A stretch of 64,000 nucleotides of DNA from Leptospira weilii (GCF_006874765.1 NZ_CP040840.1:1472501-1536500); one strand, 5' to 3'. Counted from the stretch's first letter, positions 14,130 through 23,113 are shown. Notes: a model not told the origin generated them from the letters alone. Translations and numbers: made by a program.

Positions 14130-15703
14130 TGTCTTTCAAAGAGAAATATAATATCGTTTGTGAGATAATTATCGTTGATATCCCTGACTCCCCCGGGACC
14201 GCCTTTCAATTTGAATTTATATTGGGTTCCGGTCGGAACGTTTTTGATGCCGAATTCGAATGATCCCGCGGTGGAACAGGACGGGCCGCAATTGTAATTT
14301 TTATAATAAATGTTCGGAGATCCCACTCCCGGACCGCCCGAAAAATACGAAACGGAAACCTGATTGTAAATATCGTTGTCTCCCAAACTTTGAAGAGGCA
14401 CGTTACCTGCCGTCGCGAAGTTCAGTCTGAATATATAATCTTCCAAAGCGCATGCGGTCGATATTACAGATATCTTATATACTGCGGAAAGATTTGCGGG
14501 AATTACGGGGGCGTTCGCATTGCCATCCGCGGTCGGAGCACACAACGCAGTGACGGAAAAATTGTTAATTCCGGTTACCGTTACCGGAAGACTGTCGGCC
14601 ACATTATCCACTTTAAAATCTACGATATAGGAATTTTCCAGCGGCATATTTCCGGTATCCGTAGCGGTCGAGTTGATTGCCAGTCTGTAGGTCGCTCCTT
14701 GGGTCAGTTTATCGGTAGGAGTAAACTGAAGCAAACTTTGCGATACCCAGGTAAATTGGCCTGTTATGGGGGGAGTAAACTGAATGGCGTTTTGAGTTTT
14801 TGATTGATCCATCGGTTTTGAAAAAGTGATCGTCAAAAAACTATTTTTTGAAACTCCGTTGATCAACGGATTGGCGGAGGGAACGGGTTGTAAGACCGGC
14901 CAAGGCGTACTCGGAACGCTCATTCCGATATCTTGAATATAAGGATTTAAGGATGCGATTCCGGTATAAAATAGAATGGAGTAGTCTTTTTCTAAAACGT
15001 TTCCGGAAGCGTTTTCGGCTGATTTTAATATTTTGAGAGTATATGTGGTGGAAGGGTCCAGGCTTTTTGTCAGTGATAGAGTGAGACGAGTCGAATCGTC
15101 ATTCCACTCTTTTACGTAAATCGCGGGACCTCCGGTAATGGAAACGGCTTCCGCCGTTTTGATTCGATCCATCGGTTCGGAAAATTGTATGTAGGGATTG
15201 GAATTCACACCGAATCCGTATACGATCTGGTTGGCGACCGGAGGATTCGATTCCGTAATAAACGGTTGAGGCCCAAATCCGGTTGTATAAAAAACGGAAA
15301 GAAAATTTTCAGCTAAAAAATTTCCCCTTAAGTCCTTAACGACATTACGGTTGAGTCTGATTTCATATCTTCTACCGGCGGTAAAATGCGACTTGGGAAT
15401 GACTTTGAGAAGTATGTCGGAGGTCCAAACGTATCGAACCGAGCTGTCTCCGGAAACGGCTCCGATTGTAATTCCGGTTTCGACCGAATTTTTATCCATC
15501 GGTTGAGAAAAAAGAACGGATACCTCTTCATTAACCGAAACGTTTTTAGCTTCGGAGATCGGCGTAATCATAAGGACGGTCGGCGTCGTAAACTCTCCGC
15601 TATTTGCAAGACCGAGATATTTTAGTTTGTCACTCAATTGGTTGATATCGGCGTTGCAGTAGAAACATAAGAATATTAGAAAATATTGAATTATTTTTTT
15701 CAT
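14126..15703 (-). CDS. Lipoprotein with repeated Ig-like (Big_5/SbsA-type) domains
   Basis: A 525-residue paralogue of the next gene in the operon. The lipobox FLCFYC near residue 16 follows a short hydrophobic signal. Ig-like units repeat VLFSQPMD, IQFSEPMD and ITFSKPMD, each at the end of a strand that follows a P-x-x-x-A/P-x-x-V-x-V motif. The final domain ends KFKLKGGPGGVRDINDNYL, closely parallel to its neighbour. Proteins of this kind usually act as surface or periplasmic scaffolds. The four-base overlaps on both sides place it firmly in the efflux operon. Confidence 0.75.
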   Translation of the reverse strand: MKKIIQYFLIFLCFYCNADINQLSDKLKYLGLANSGEFTTPTVLMITPISEAKNVSVNEEVSVLFSQPMDKNSVETGITIGAVSGDSSVRYVWTSDILLKVIPKSHFTAGRRYEIRLNRNVVKDLRGNFLAENFLSVFYTTGFGPQPFITESNPPVANQIVYGFGVNSNPYIQFSEPMDRIKTAEAVSITGGPAIYVKEWNDDSTRLTLSLTKSLDPSTTYTLKILKSAENASGNVLEKDYSILFYTGIASLNPYIQDIGMSVPSTPWPVLQPVPSANPLINGVSKNSFLTITFSKPMDQSKTQNAIQFTPPITGQFTWVSQSLLQFTPTDKLTQGATYRLAINSTATDTGNMPLENSYIVDFKVDNVADSLPVTVTGINNFSVTALCAPTADGNANAPVIPANLSAVYKISVISTACALEDYIFRLNFATAGNVPLQSLGDNDIYNQVSVSYFSGGPGVGSPNIYYKNYNCGPSCSTAGSFEFGIKNVPTGTQYKFKLKGGPGGVRDINDNYLTNDIIFLFERQ

Positions 15704-16365
15704 TCTGCTTTTTCGAGAAGTAGGCCTTTTTCCAAAGCCGCTTTTTCGTGCAAACCCGCAACGTCGTATAGTTTGCCCAGATCTCTATGGATTTTATCAA
15801 AACCGATTTTGATCATCTTAGCGCGATTGTATTCAACCAAGGCTTCCTTCAACATTCCTTCTTTTTCATATATTTTCGCCAAATAATAGTGCGCGTCGAA
15901 AAAAGTTTCTTCCGTTTCCAGTATGTATTCGAGTTCCTGCTTTGCTTCCTTTGTCTTGCCTTCCTGCAACATATGGATTCTTGCTATCCAAAATCGAATC
16001 GTCGAGTTTCCCGGAAAACGAGTTAATCCTTTTTGAAATACCTCCTCCGATTCCTCCATTTTCCCCAAGAAAAAGAGGCTCTTACCTAACATAATTTGAG
16101 CCGGTAAAAATTCCTTATCCTCCGAAACGACTTGCCGAAAAAATTCGGCGGCCTTCTCTAAATTTCGGGAAGTGTATTCCTTTTTTCCTTTTTGAAAAGT
16201 TTCCAATTTGGATTGTTCGTCCCTGCCGCACGCGTTTAAAGTGACGATCAGAGAGATGGAAACGATAAGGAATAAAATCGAGCCGTGATACGCTTGCTTT
16301 TGAAGTCGCATTATCGACGATTTGATTTTCAGATTGTTTGCGATTCCTTTAAAATTATTTTTCAT
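15700..16365 (-). CDS. TPR lipoprotein
   Basis: The 221-residue protein has a lipobox VTLNAC near residue 47 followed by TPR motifs (LEKAAEFFRQVV, MEESEEVFQKGLTRFPGNS, LKEALVEYNRAK). Start 16365 overlaps the preceding stop and has a weak GAAAG upstream. A second ATG at 16311 would give a more usual 29-residue signal peptide but lacks a binding site, so the start is uncertain. It is likely a periplasmic protein-protein adaptor. The gene ends in a four-base overlap with the Ig-like lipoprotein gene. Confidence 0.7.
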   Translation of the reverse strand: MKNNFKGIANNLKIKSSIMRLQKQAYHGSILFLIVSISLIVTLNACGRDEQSKLETFQKGKKEYTSRNLEKAAEFFRQVVSEDKEFLPAQIMLGKSLFFLGKMEESEEVFQKGLTRFPGNSTIRFWIARIHMLQEGKTKEAKQELEYILETEETFFDAHYYLAKIYEKEGMLKEALVEYNRAKMIKIGFDKIHRDLGKLYDVAGLHEKAALEKGLLLEKAE

Positions 16366-17005
16366 ATAAATCTTTCGTAAATACTTCTTTTTGAACGATG
16401 CGAACCTTGTTGTTCTGTCTCATCTTTCCTAATATGATTTTCTTTTTTTCTTGGGACAGGGCTAACCTTTCTCGGATCTTAATTAGAATGGCGGTGTTTC
16501 TAAGTTTCTTTTTGAGTTCTTTCGGATTTTTTTCTTTCAGAAGTTCCTTATTTTGAGAGTAGTATCGTTCGATCAGTTCGTCGGAAACTTCCACTTCATT
16601 CGAGTTTTCGGCGATTTCGAATTCTCCGGACTCTTTGGATAAATAATAAGAAATGACCGCTTTGCGGACAAAAGGCCATAGATACTTTTGAGCTTCGGCT
16701 GAATTCAGATCGGTTTTGGCGATCGCTTCGTTTAAAACGATGGTTTCTTCAATGTATCTTTGAAGTTCGGCTTCTATTTCCGGGGGCGTAACGGGGTCGA
16801 ATTTCCCCGCAATATGTTTTCTTTCGAAAAAAAATTCTTTCCTGAAATTTTTCGCGGAGAATTCGGATTCGTTTAAATAAAACAGCGCCGGGGTTCCCTT
16901 TCTTTCGGAGGTTCGCGCAGACGCAAATTTTTCCAAATCGATCGAACCTTTGCAGGATAGTAGGACGGAACAGAATAATATCCAAATGGTCTTTTTCATT
17001 TTCAA
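16355..17005 (-). CDS. SurA/PrsA-like lipoprotein without a visible PPIase domain
   Basis: The 216-residue product begins with a short signal ending in the lipobox SVLLSC near residue 18. The rest is charged and helical, with EIEAELQRYIEETIVLNEAIAK and VSDELIERYYSQNKELLK. That phrase order recalls the chaperone (SurA_N) segment and the linker before a parvulin domain. No parvulin core follows, so the catalytic part seems absent or the resemblance is only structural. It overlaps genes on both sides. A role in folding the outer-membrane parts of the pump is a guess from context. Confidence 0.5.
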   Translation of the reverse strand: MKMKKTIWILFCSVLLSCKGSIDLEKFASARTSERKGTPALFYLNESEFSAKNFRKEFFFERKHIAGKFDPVTPPEIEAELQRYIEETIVLNEAIAKTDLNSAEAQKYLWPFVRKAVISYYLSKESGEFEIAENSNEVEVSDELIERYYSQNKELLKEKNPKELKKKLRNTAILIKIRERLALSQEKKKIILGKMRQNNKVRIVQKEVFTKDLYEK

Positions 17006-17565
17006 ACACCCAATTCTTTGATTTTCAAATATGCGTCTTTGATTTGCTGGCCAAATTGAGGAGGGGCTTTTTTGATAAAGATCTCGTAATTTTTTTTCGC
17101 TTCCGCTTTTCGGTTCAATCGAGTATTAATAATACCTAAATTGAAATAAATCTCGGGCATAGCCGCAGGAATTGCGGCCGCCTTTTCGTAATAACGCAAT
17201 GCCTCCGTATCCTTTTGGAGATTTTGATAAGCAACTCCCAGGTTAAAATAACCTCTTTGAAAGTTCGGATCAATTTCAACCGATTTTGAAAAATAGATTA
17301 TCGCCTGTTCGAATCGATTTCGCGTAATCAATGTTACACCTATGTTGTTCGCGTAATTCGGGTCTTTAGGATTCAAACGATGCGCTTCCTTGAAATGTTT
17401 TTCCGCTTTTTCGAGATCATTCAATTGTAAGGCGCCGATTCCAAGTGTGTTTTGTTTTTCCGCGTCGTTCAATAGTTCTTTCTCCTTTTGCTTGGAACAA
17501 TCGCTTAGCATCAGTATGGAAAATAAAAAAAAACATAAAAAGATCGCATAACTTTTATTTTTCAT
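17002..17565 (-). CDS. TPR lipoprotein, first gene of the efflux operon
   Basis: I choose ATG 17565, which gives MKNKSYAIFLCFFLFSILMLSDC, a compact signal peptide with a lipobox Cys at residue 23. An upstream in-frame ATG at 17631 would place 22 charged residues in front. The mature part carries about four TPR units (LEKAEKHFKEAHRLNPKDPN, FEQAIIYFSKSVEIDPNFQ, TEALRYYEKAAAIPAAM, RKAEAKKNYEIFIKKAP). It probably assembles partners in the periplasm. The roughly 200 bases to the divergent gene at 17765 should hold both promoters, but no clear -35/-10 pair stands out. Confidence 0.7.
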   Translation of the reverse strand: MKNKSYAIFLCFFLFSILMLSDCSKQKEKELLNDAEKQNTLGIGALQLNDLEKAEKHFKEAHRLNPKDPNYANNIGVTLITRNRFEQAIIYFSKSVEIDPNFQRGYFNLGVAYQNLQKDTEALRYYEKAAAIPAAMPEIYFNLGIINTRLNRKAEAKKNYEIFIKKAPPQFGQQIKDAYLKIKELGV

Positions 17566-17764
17566 TTTTTCTATGCCCTTCCTAAATAAGACAGATAGCC
17601 GATTCAATGGAAAAAATGTCAATCTTTTCAACTCTAATGTAATATTTTATTCTTATTAATTTCTATTTCTTGCATTTTTATGCCATATGTGAAGTATTGG
17701 TTCTTTTTAGATCACCGATTACGGATTTTTTCTATTCGAAAATATGAATATCTCTTAAAAAATT

Positions 17765-18391
17765 ATGTTAAACGATCATTTTCAAACTTTGCTCGGAACC
17801 TTTGCGGCTTTTTGTTTTCTTTGTCTGGGGACATGTGGGCCTTCTTTGCGCTATTATCATGATATAACGTATCATGTATCGTTTTCTGAAATGGACAAAA
17901 CCGCTTTGAAGGGCGGAAACCGCATCGGTATCGTTCGTTTCCTCTCCAAATCTTCCAATCAAGCGGATATAGTTTCTTCCGTCTTTTCCGATAATTTGTT
18001 ATTTTTTCTCCACACAAACGGTATGAAAGGGACGATTTCGAATCCTTCCGCTAAAATCGAAGAACCGCAACCGAACTCTAATGTTTCCATTGTTACGGCC
18101 ACGCAAAAAATGAATTCCGCGTATCTTTTGAATGCGGAACAGGTAAAAGAAATCTGCGCCGAGACGAATTCGGATTACGTTATCACTGGATTTGTTCATG
18201 AAACGAAAGCGGGAAATTTTTTAAATCCCGATCAGAGTTCGGGTATTATGGCGTACCTCTATAATAAAAACGGATCTCAAGTGGTTCAAATGCAGTACAT
18301 AGGGTCCGAGTCGTTGGAATTATACGATAACAGTTCGGAAGTCGCGAGAGTTTTTGCGAATAAGATCGTGGAACTATTACGAAGTAAATAA
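17765..18391 (+). CDS. Putative lipoprotein of unknown function
   Basis: The 208-residue product has a hydrophobic signal ending CLGTC near residue 24, a probable lipobox. Its body reads like a small alpha/beta domain: RIGIVRFLSKS, then VKEICAETNSDYVITGFVHE and a C-terminal VFANKIVELLRSK helix. This layout recalls lipoproteins such as LpoB and CsgG-like domains, in which a helix is followed by DYVITG-type strands, but I would not assign the family firmly. It is divergent from the efflux operon and 40 bases upstream of the TolC-type gene. Confidence 0.55.
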   Translation: MLNDHFQTLLGTFAAFCFLCLGTCGPSLRYYHDITYHVSFSEMDKTALKGGNRIGIVRFLSKSSNQADIVSSVFSDNLLFFLHTNGMKGTISNPSAKIEEPQPNSNVSIVTATQKMNSAYLLNAEQVKEICAETNSDYVITGFVHETKAGNFLNPDQSSGIMAYLYNKNGSQVVQMQYIGSESLELYDNSSEVARVFANKIVELLRSK

Positions 18392-18431
18392 CGGTGGATC
18401 GTAGATCTTATTTAAATTTTGGGTGTGACCC

Positions 18432-19844
18432 GTGTTCTCTTTTTTGTCTGTAAAATCGCTTCAATGGATTCCGATTTTTGCGTGTTTTGGAATATTCCAT
18501 TATATGAATATTTTAGAGGCAAAGGAAAAAATTATTCTAGACATCGGTTCCGCGGAAAAGCTAGGAGTCGAGAATAGTCCCGAAATTCGTCTAATCAGTT
18601 CCCAGCAACAAATCAAACGATTGCTGTTGAACGAAAATTGGAGGGCTTATTTTCCCACCGCAACGGTTCGCTGGGATCGCTCCCACAATATCGTATCGAA
18701 TACGGATGACAGCAGAAATCAGCGTTTGAGTTTGAATGTGGACCAGGTGGTATTTGACGGAGGGAGGCGTTCTCTCGCTTTAGACGCGGCAATGAGCGAT
18801 TTAGCGTTGGCAAAATATGATCTTCGTCTCGCTCTGAACGAACTTAGGTTTAAAATCAGATCCAAATTTTATGAAGTTCTGAGCCGAAAGTCGGCAATCG
18901 AAGTCTACGAACGATCCATCGACCGCCAAAAACAACAATTGGAATTAGGCAAGAAGGAGCTGGAACTTGGGGAAAGTACCGTAATCCGAATTCTGGAAGT
19001 CGAAAACCGTCTGAATGAAATCAAAATGCAGCATGAAAACGCCCGGATGGAATATAATAACCTCCTTGAGGATTTTAAAATTCTGCTACGTCTTCAAGCG
19101 AGTAGCGAATTGGAATTAAAGGGGGACCTCTTAAATTCCGTAAAATACAACTTTATCCAGTTCGAGGAAATAAACCTAATTTCTTTGGCAAGAAAATATA
19201 GAGTGGACTTTGATCGGGCTAAGGCAAAGGAATTACAGACGGAGTCTCAGCATCGTTATGCGAAATCTTTTTACATTCCTACAGTTTCTTTAGGCGGCTT
19301 TTACGGCTATTCGGGAGCCGATTATCCGCCCAGACAGCCGGAATGGGGTTTGAACTTTCGAATTTCCATGTTGATGGGTCCGAACCAAATTACCGATTCC
19401 TCGAACTTCGTTTCGCGCAGGGACGATACGGATCGTTCCCTTTCCTCCTCCACTACGGTTTCGATTTACGATCAATTGAGTTATAAAAAACAAATAGTTT
19501 CGACGGGAGTGGACGCGTATCAGGCTAAAATTGCCAGTAAACAATTGGGGGATATTATCGAAACCGAAATCAGAAAGTCTCTCAGGGGATTGAATATCAG
19601 TTGGCAAGCCATGAAACAAGCGGATGAAAATATTATAATATTCGAAAAAAGACTCAATATACAGGAGCTGCAGGTAAAACTCGGGGAAGCCACTCGGCCT
19701 CAATTGGCCGAAACGGAAATTCGTTTTTTAGAGGCGAAAAACGCCCAAATCGGGGCCAGGTTGAAATATTTGAACGCGATTGCTCAGATGGAACTATCGA
19801 CCGGCTTAAATTTAGACGATTTACACTTATTTGAACTACAATAA
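18432..19844 (+). CDS. TolC-type outer-membrane efflux protein
   Basis: TolC-family proteins form the outer-membrane tunnel of RND and type I systems. The 470-residue product has the two-fold pattern of long helices with central strands: PEIRLISSQQQIKRLLLNE, LSLNVDQVVFDGGRRS, then a second half with IVSTGVDAYQAKIASKQL and KLGEATRPQLAETEIRFLEA. The G-E-(A/S)-T motif recurs as ELGESTVIRILEVENRL and KLGEATRPQLAETEI, the standard internal repeat. The only start giving a signal peptide is GTG 18432. The first ATG, at 18504, lies after the hydrophobic stretch. It pairs with the adaptor downstream and the divergent RND pumps. Confidence 0.85.
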   Translation: MFSFLSVKSLQWIPIFACFGIFHYMNILEAKEKIILDIGSAEKLGVENSPEIRLISSQQQIKRLLLNENWRAYFPTATVRWDRSHNIVSNTDDSRNQRLSLNVDQVVFDGGRRSLALDAAMSDLALAKYDLRLALNELRFKIRSKFYEVLSRKSAIEVYERSIDRQKQQLELGKKELELGESTVIRILEVENRLNEIKMQHENARMEYNNLLEDFKILLRLQASSELELKGDLLNSVKYNFIQFEEINLISLARKYRVDFDRAKAKELQTESQHRYAKSFYIPTVSLGGFYGYSGADYPPRQPEWGLNFRISMLMGPNQITDSSNFVSRRDDTDRSLSSSTTVSIYDQLSYKKQIVSTGVDAYQAKIASKQLGDIIETEIRKSLRGLNISWQAMKQADENIIIFEKRLNIQELQVKLGEATRPQLAETEIRFLEAKNAQIGARLKYLNAIAQMELSTGLNLDDLHLFELQ

Positions 19845-19857
19845 GAGGATATAGAAT

Positions 19858-19950
19858 ATGAAAGATAAAAATCATTTCACAAAATCGGAATCAAATCGGG
19901 TTTTACGATTTGTAAATAAGGGCTTACAGAGTTTTGTTCGTTATGCTTGA
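19858..19950 (+). CDS. Possible 30-codon leader peptide
   Basis: ATG 19858 has GAGG at 19845-19848, nine bases upstream. It opens a 30-codon frame encoding a basic peptide (MKDKNHFTKSESNRV...VRYA). The stop at 19948-19950 overlaps the ATG (19943) of the adaptor gene. The adaptor lacks a good binding site of its own, so translational coupling is plausible. The peptide has no recognisable family. It may be only a translation leader. Confidence 0.4.
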   Translation: MKDKNHFTKSESNRVLRFVNKGLQSFVRYA

Positions 19951-21373
19951 TCCCATGAAATTAAGATCATATTCTTATTGTAGAATTTTTCGAAAGTGCG
20001 TCTGGATTGTAATATTACTGTTTCTTTTTACGGATTGTAAAAAAAGCGAGAAAAAGGAAGAAGTATTACCTCTCGAAGATCGTATCAAACTTGCCAAGAT
20101 CGATTTGAGCGAATCGAGTTCCGGTCTTAAAGTTTTAGGTTCCGTTTCTTTTTTCAAGAAGGCGGAGGTTACTTCCAAAATTTTAGGGAGAATTCAACAA
20201 TATTTCAAAGAAGAGGGGGATTCCGTTCTTATCGGAGACGTTCTTGCGAAAATGGAAACGTTGAATTTGGAAATTCAATTATCCAAGGATCAATCCGGTG
20301 TGGAAGTACAAACCCGTCAAAGGGATCTTGCGTCCGCCAAGCTTTTCATCGCTAAACAAAGGGTGGATCGGGAATTGGCGAATATCGAAAAGGCGGAGGC
20401 AGACGTGAAGGATTCCAGGGAAATTCGAAATAATCTTTTGCGCAGCGCGGAAAACAAAAAGAAGCTGAACGAAGCCGGGGCTGTTTCCGAAACGGAATTG
20501 AAATCCGTGGAAACATCTTTGAACTCCGCCGAAATTTCCCTTTTTAAAGCCGAAAAAAATCTCGCCAGTCTTAGAATGGGTTATAGGCCGGAAGATTTAG
20601 ATAAAGCGAATATTCAGATTCCGAAAACAAAGACAGGATTAAAGGAAGCTTACGTAAAATTGAATACTATGATTGAAAGCGCCGAATTGGACATGGCCGA
20701 GGCAAATCTCAAATCAACTTTTAAAAACATGGAATCCACGCAACTCCTATTAAAGGAATCGAATATTAAAAGTCCGTTATCGGGAACGGTCGCTTCCAGA
20801 ATTAAGGAACAGGGAGAAGCCGTCAAAGAGGGAGAGGCTTTGTATATCATTGTGGACACCTCCAAAGTGATCTTGAAGTTTAACGTCGGTGAATCGGAAC
20901 TATGGAAACTGAAAAAAGACCAGAAAGTGAATTTTATCGTCGATGCTTATCCGGGTCAAAACTTTGAAGGAAGGGTTTATATCATCAGTCCAATCGTCGA
21001 TCCGCAGAGCAGAACGGTGGAAGTCAAGGTTCTCACTCAAAATGAAAAAAAACTCTTAAAACCGGGTATGTTCACACGGGGTTACATCCTTCAAGAGGAC
21101 GCCCGAAAAAAAACCTTTTTGATTCCGCTCAAAGCTCTCCTTAAAAATAAGGAAGGCAAGAATGGAACCGTCTTTGTCGCAAACGATGAAAATCGGTTGT
21201 TTGGCGTCGAAGTGGAAATCGTTAAAGAGGAAGGCGATTTTGCGGAAGTATTAGGAAATCTTGAATTAGGAAGATATGTTGCGGTTTCCGATTTGAATGA
21301 ACTCAAGGAAGGTCAAAAGGTTAAAGTTCCAAAGGAACAAACTTCCGGCTCGATCGAAAATCAATCTCATTGA
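19943..21373 (+). CDS. Periplasmic adaptor (HlyD/RND membrane-fusion lipoprotein)
   Basis: The adaptor joins the inner-membrane pump to the TolC-type tunnel. After a lipobox LFLFTDC near residue 32 it has the half-motif for a biotinyl-lipoyl domain (ILGRIQQYFKEEGDSVLIGDVLAKME), a long coiled coil over about residues 100-260, the second half (SPLSGTVASRIKEQGEAVKEGEALYIIVD), a beta-barrel (VNFIVDAYPGQNFEGRVYIISPIVDPQSRTVEV) and a membrane-proximal part. ATG 19943 or 19955 is preferred over the TTG at 19934. The coding end overlaps the convergent lipoprotein gene by seven bases. Confidence 0.85.
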   Translation: MLDPMKLRSYSYCRIFRKCVWIVILLFLFTDCKKSEKKEEVLPLEDRIKLAKIDLSESSSGLKVLGSVSFFKKAEVTSKILGRIQQYFKEEGDSVLIGDVLAKMETLNLEIQLSKDQSGVEVQTRQRDLASAKLFIAKQRVDRELANIEKAEADVKDSREIRNNLLRSAENKKKLNEAGAVSETELKSVETSLNSAEISLFKAEKNLASLRMGYRPEDLDKANIQIPKTKTGLKEAYVKLNTMIESAELDMAEANLKSTFKNMESTQLLLKESNIKSPLSGTVASRIKEQGEAVKEGEALYIIVDTSKVILKFNVGESELWKLKKDQKVNFIVDAYPGQNFEGRVYIISPIVDPQSRTVEVKVLTQNEKKLLKPGMFTRGYILQEDARKKTFLIPLKALLKNKEGKNGTVFVANDENRLFGVEVEIVKEEGDFAEVLGNLELGRYVAVSDLNELKEGQKVKVPKEQTSGSIENQSH

Positions 21374-21777
21374 CAAGTGATGAGTATGCTAAGTACGCTC
21401 GTTCCGGAAATGCTTCCCACTCCGTTTGGGATCGTGCAGATTTTTGCGTTTGGCTGCGTTAACACTGTAACCGAATAGGAGTCTCCGTTTTTATAGGCTT
21501 TTGCAAATCGAAATACGCCGTTTAGATTGATCGTCAGTAAATCGGAATTGTTGTTCTGAATGATGACGCTACTGGATAAAGCCAGACCGGTTACGGTTCC
21601 CCCGACATAATAGGAATCGTTGTTTGGATTTTGGTTTTGTCCGTTCTCTGCGGCGGTAACGACGGAAAGCAGTCTCGATTTAAAATCTTTTTCTCTTTGA
21701 TCCTCATGATTCGTTTTTCCGCATCCTAAAATCGATAGATAGATTAACGGATAAAAAGTTTTTAAAAAGCGGTTCAT
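21367..21777 (-). CDS. Small lipoprotein with one beta-sandwich domain
   Basis: The 136-residue product has a signal peptide with lipobox LSILGC near residue 19. The mature part reads YVGGTVTGLALSSSVIIQNN, LLTINLNGVFRFAKAYKNGDSYSVTVLTQP and a final SISGTSVLSILITCQ. This phrase set is typical of a short repeated beta-sandwich domain found in many bacterial secreted proteins, with paired Cys residues near CTIPNG and the C-terminus. Function unknown. It is convergent with and overlaps the adaptor gene. Confidence 0.65.
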   Translation of the reverse strand: MNRFLKTFYPLIYLSILGCGKTNHEDQREKDFKSRLLSVVTAAENGQNQNPNNDSYYVGGTVTGLALSSSVIIQNNNSDLLTINLNGVFRFAKAYKNGDSYSVTVLTQPNAKICTIPNGVGSISGTSVLSILITCQ

Positions 21778-21865
21778 TCTTCAATCAAGATGTGTTTGGG
21801 TGAAAATTTTTTCGAACATTTTTCGAAATTCGTTCGGAAAATACTTACTAGGGGTCAGGAGTCAG

Positions 21866-21935
21866 AATTCAGTGTAGGGTCCTAGAAAAAGTTGTCCGGG
21901 GACAAATTTTCTTGATTTGTGAAGTATATTATTTT
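21866..21935. repeat. Dispersed repeat, left copy flanking higBA
   Basis: GAATTCAGTGTAGGG, CCTAGAAAAAGTTGTCCGGG and TTTTCTTGATTTGTGAAG recur in the same order and orientation at 23010-23090. The region 21778-22223 has no gene: it holds this repeat, the second copy of the 5428-type repeat (21968-22072), and a further repeat-like stretch up to the end of the antitoxin gene. Confidence 0.75.
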
Positions 21936-21967
21936 TAGTATCACAATCGACTAAGGTTCTTGAGTTC

Positions 21968-22072
21968 GACGTAAGAAAGTTTGGGCGAATAAGAAACTAA
22001 AGTGCAACGACTCCCTATGAGTGAGTCGTCGTCACAGCTCGCGACCGCGCTTTAACTAAAGTGTTGCTGCCT
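21968..22072. repeat. Dispersed Leptospira repeat, copy 2
   Basis: Matches 5428-5560 from GTAAGAAAGTTTGGGCG through TGTTGCTGCCT, with small gaps. The CTATGAGTGAGTCGTCGTC part carries an extra GAGTGA relative to copy 1. Confidence 0.75.
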
Positions 22073-22223
22073 AAACTCAGCGAATGCCTCTCACTCTATT
22101 ATGTAGAGATGAATATTATCGACAACTTGCGAATCAGAAGGACTTGGTGCGAACTTGCTTTGCAAGCGAAGCGCCTCAAGAAGTCGCATTAGGCACCTAT
22201 AAGCTGACGCCGCAACGACGAGA

Positions 22224-22565
22224 TTAAGCCAGAGATGGCGTCACTTTTTTACTGTTTTGATCTTTATAAAAATCCTTATATGATTTCATACTTTTAAGAA
22301 CTTTTGCCAATTTATGCTGTTCTTCCCGAATATCATAATCATTCTGAAGACCAATCCAAAAGTGCGGATTTAATTCAAAAAATTTCCCAAGTTTTATTGA
22401 GATACTAGCGGTAATGTTTCTTTTTCCATGAATAATATCTGAAATTTTCGACTCAGGAATGCCTGTTTCTTTGGATAATCTATAGCCAGAAATCCCCATT
22501 GGCTCTAAGAATTCTTCCTGTAGAATCTCACCAGGATGAACATTTAATAGCTTTTTACTTACCAT
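22224..22565 (-). CDS. higA: HigA-type antitoxin
   Basis: The 113-residue protein has the XRE-type helix-turn-helix of the HigA/VapI family: HPGEILQEEFLEPMGISGYRLSKETGIPESKISDIIHGKRNITA, read here in overlapping short motifs, followed by ISIKLGKFFELNPHFWIGLQNDYD. The LNPHFWIGLQNDYD-type end is characteristic. It follows the toxin gene with nine bases between, toxin first as is usual for higBA. It should neutralise HigB and repress the operon. Confidence 0.9.
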   Translation of the reverse strand: MVSKKLLNVHPGEILQEEFLEPMGISGYRLSKETGIPESKISDIIHGKRNITASISIKLGKFFELNPHFWIGLQNDYDIREEQHKLAKVLKSMKSYKDFYKDQNSKKVTPSLA

Positions 22566-22574
22566 TTCCTTCTC

Positions 22575-22856
22575 CTAATGATAATCAGTTATTTCAACGT
22601 TGAAAGCATGATTGCTTACAAAATTAAAGCAAATTCGCCATTGTGAATTAATCGAAATAGAATATTGACCCTCTCTGTCCCCAGATAGCTTATGAAGTCG
22701 ATTTCCGGGCGGAACTCGGAGTTCCGTTACATCTACAATGTTATTGATCATACCAAGCTTCATTTGCGCTTTCTTCTGAATATCGGGTGAATATTTTTTT
22801 GAAAAATGACCTTCCCAAATTTCCTGAGTCTCTTTATCCTTAAAAGACCTGATCAC
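22575..22856 (-). CDS. higB: HigB-type mRNA interferase toxin
   Basis: The 93-residue product matches RelE/HigB toxins, which cut mRNA at the ribosome. Visible features are MIRSFKDKETQEIWEG, the conserved LRVPPGNRLHKLSGDREGQYSISIN and the closing WRICFNFVSNHAFNVEITDYH. The H-x-L-x-G-x-R and W-R-I-C-F motifs hold the usual active-site residues. Length is normal, so the toxin appears intact. It is upstream of higA in one operon. Confidence 0.9.
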   Translation of the reverse strand: MIRSFKDKETQEIWEGHFSKKYSPDIQKKAQMKLGMINNIVDVTELRVPPGNRLHKLSGDREGQYSISINSQWRICFNFVSNHAFNVEITDYH

Positions 22857-23009
22857 TTATTAATACTTATCATATTGATTAGTATTGTCAACGATTTTTT
22901 CAGGAAGAAATCAATAAAATCTCAACTTGCTAATCCCGGATACGAAGGTCCGGAAATGAAAAGCGGGAAGCCGCTGTTAGGCGACATTCGAGTAAGTTCA
23001 TAGGGTTTT

Positions 23010-23090
23010 AGAATTCAGTGTGGTGTGTAGCGCCCTAGAAAAAGTTGTCCGGGGAACAAAATTTTCTTGATTTGTAAAGTATATTTCTTC
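23010..23090. repeat. Dispersed repeat, right copy flanking higBA
   Basis: Direct copy of 21866-21935 with small insertions (GTGTGTAGCG, an extra AA near ACAAAATTTTC). It lies just before the first gene of the accessory island. The two copies bracket about 1.1 kb that includes higBA. Confidence 0.75.
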
Positions 23091-23113
23091 ATATATCACC
23101 GCGGGACAAAGCG

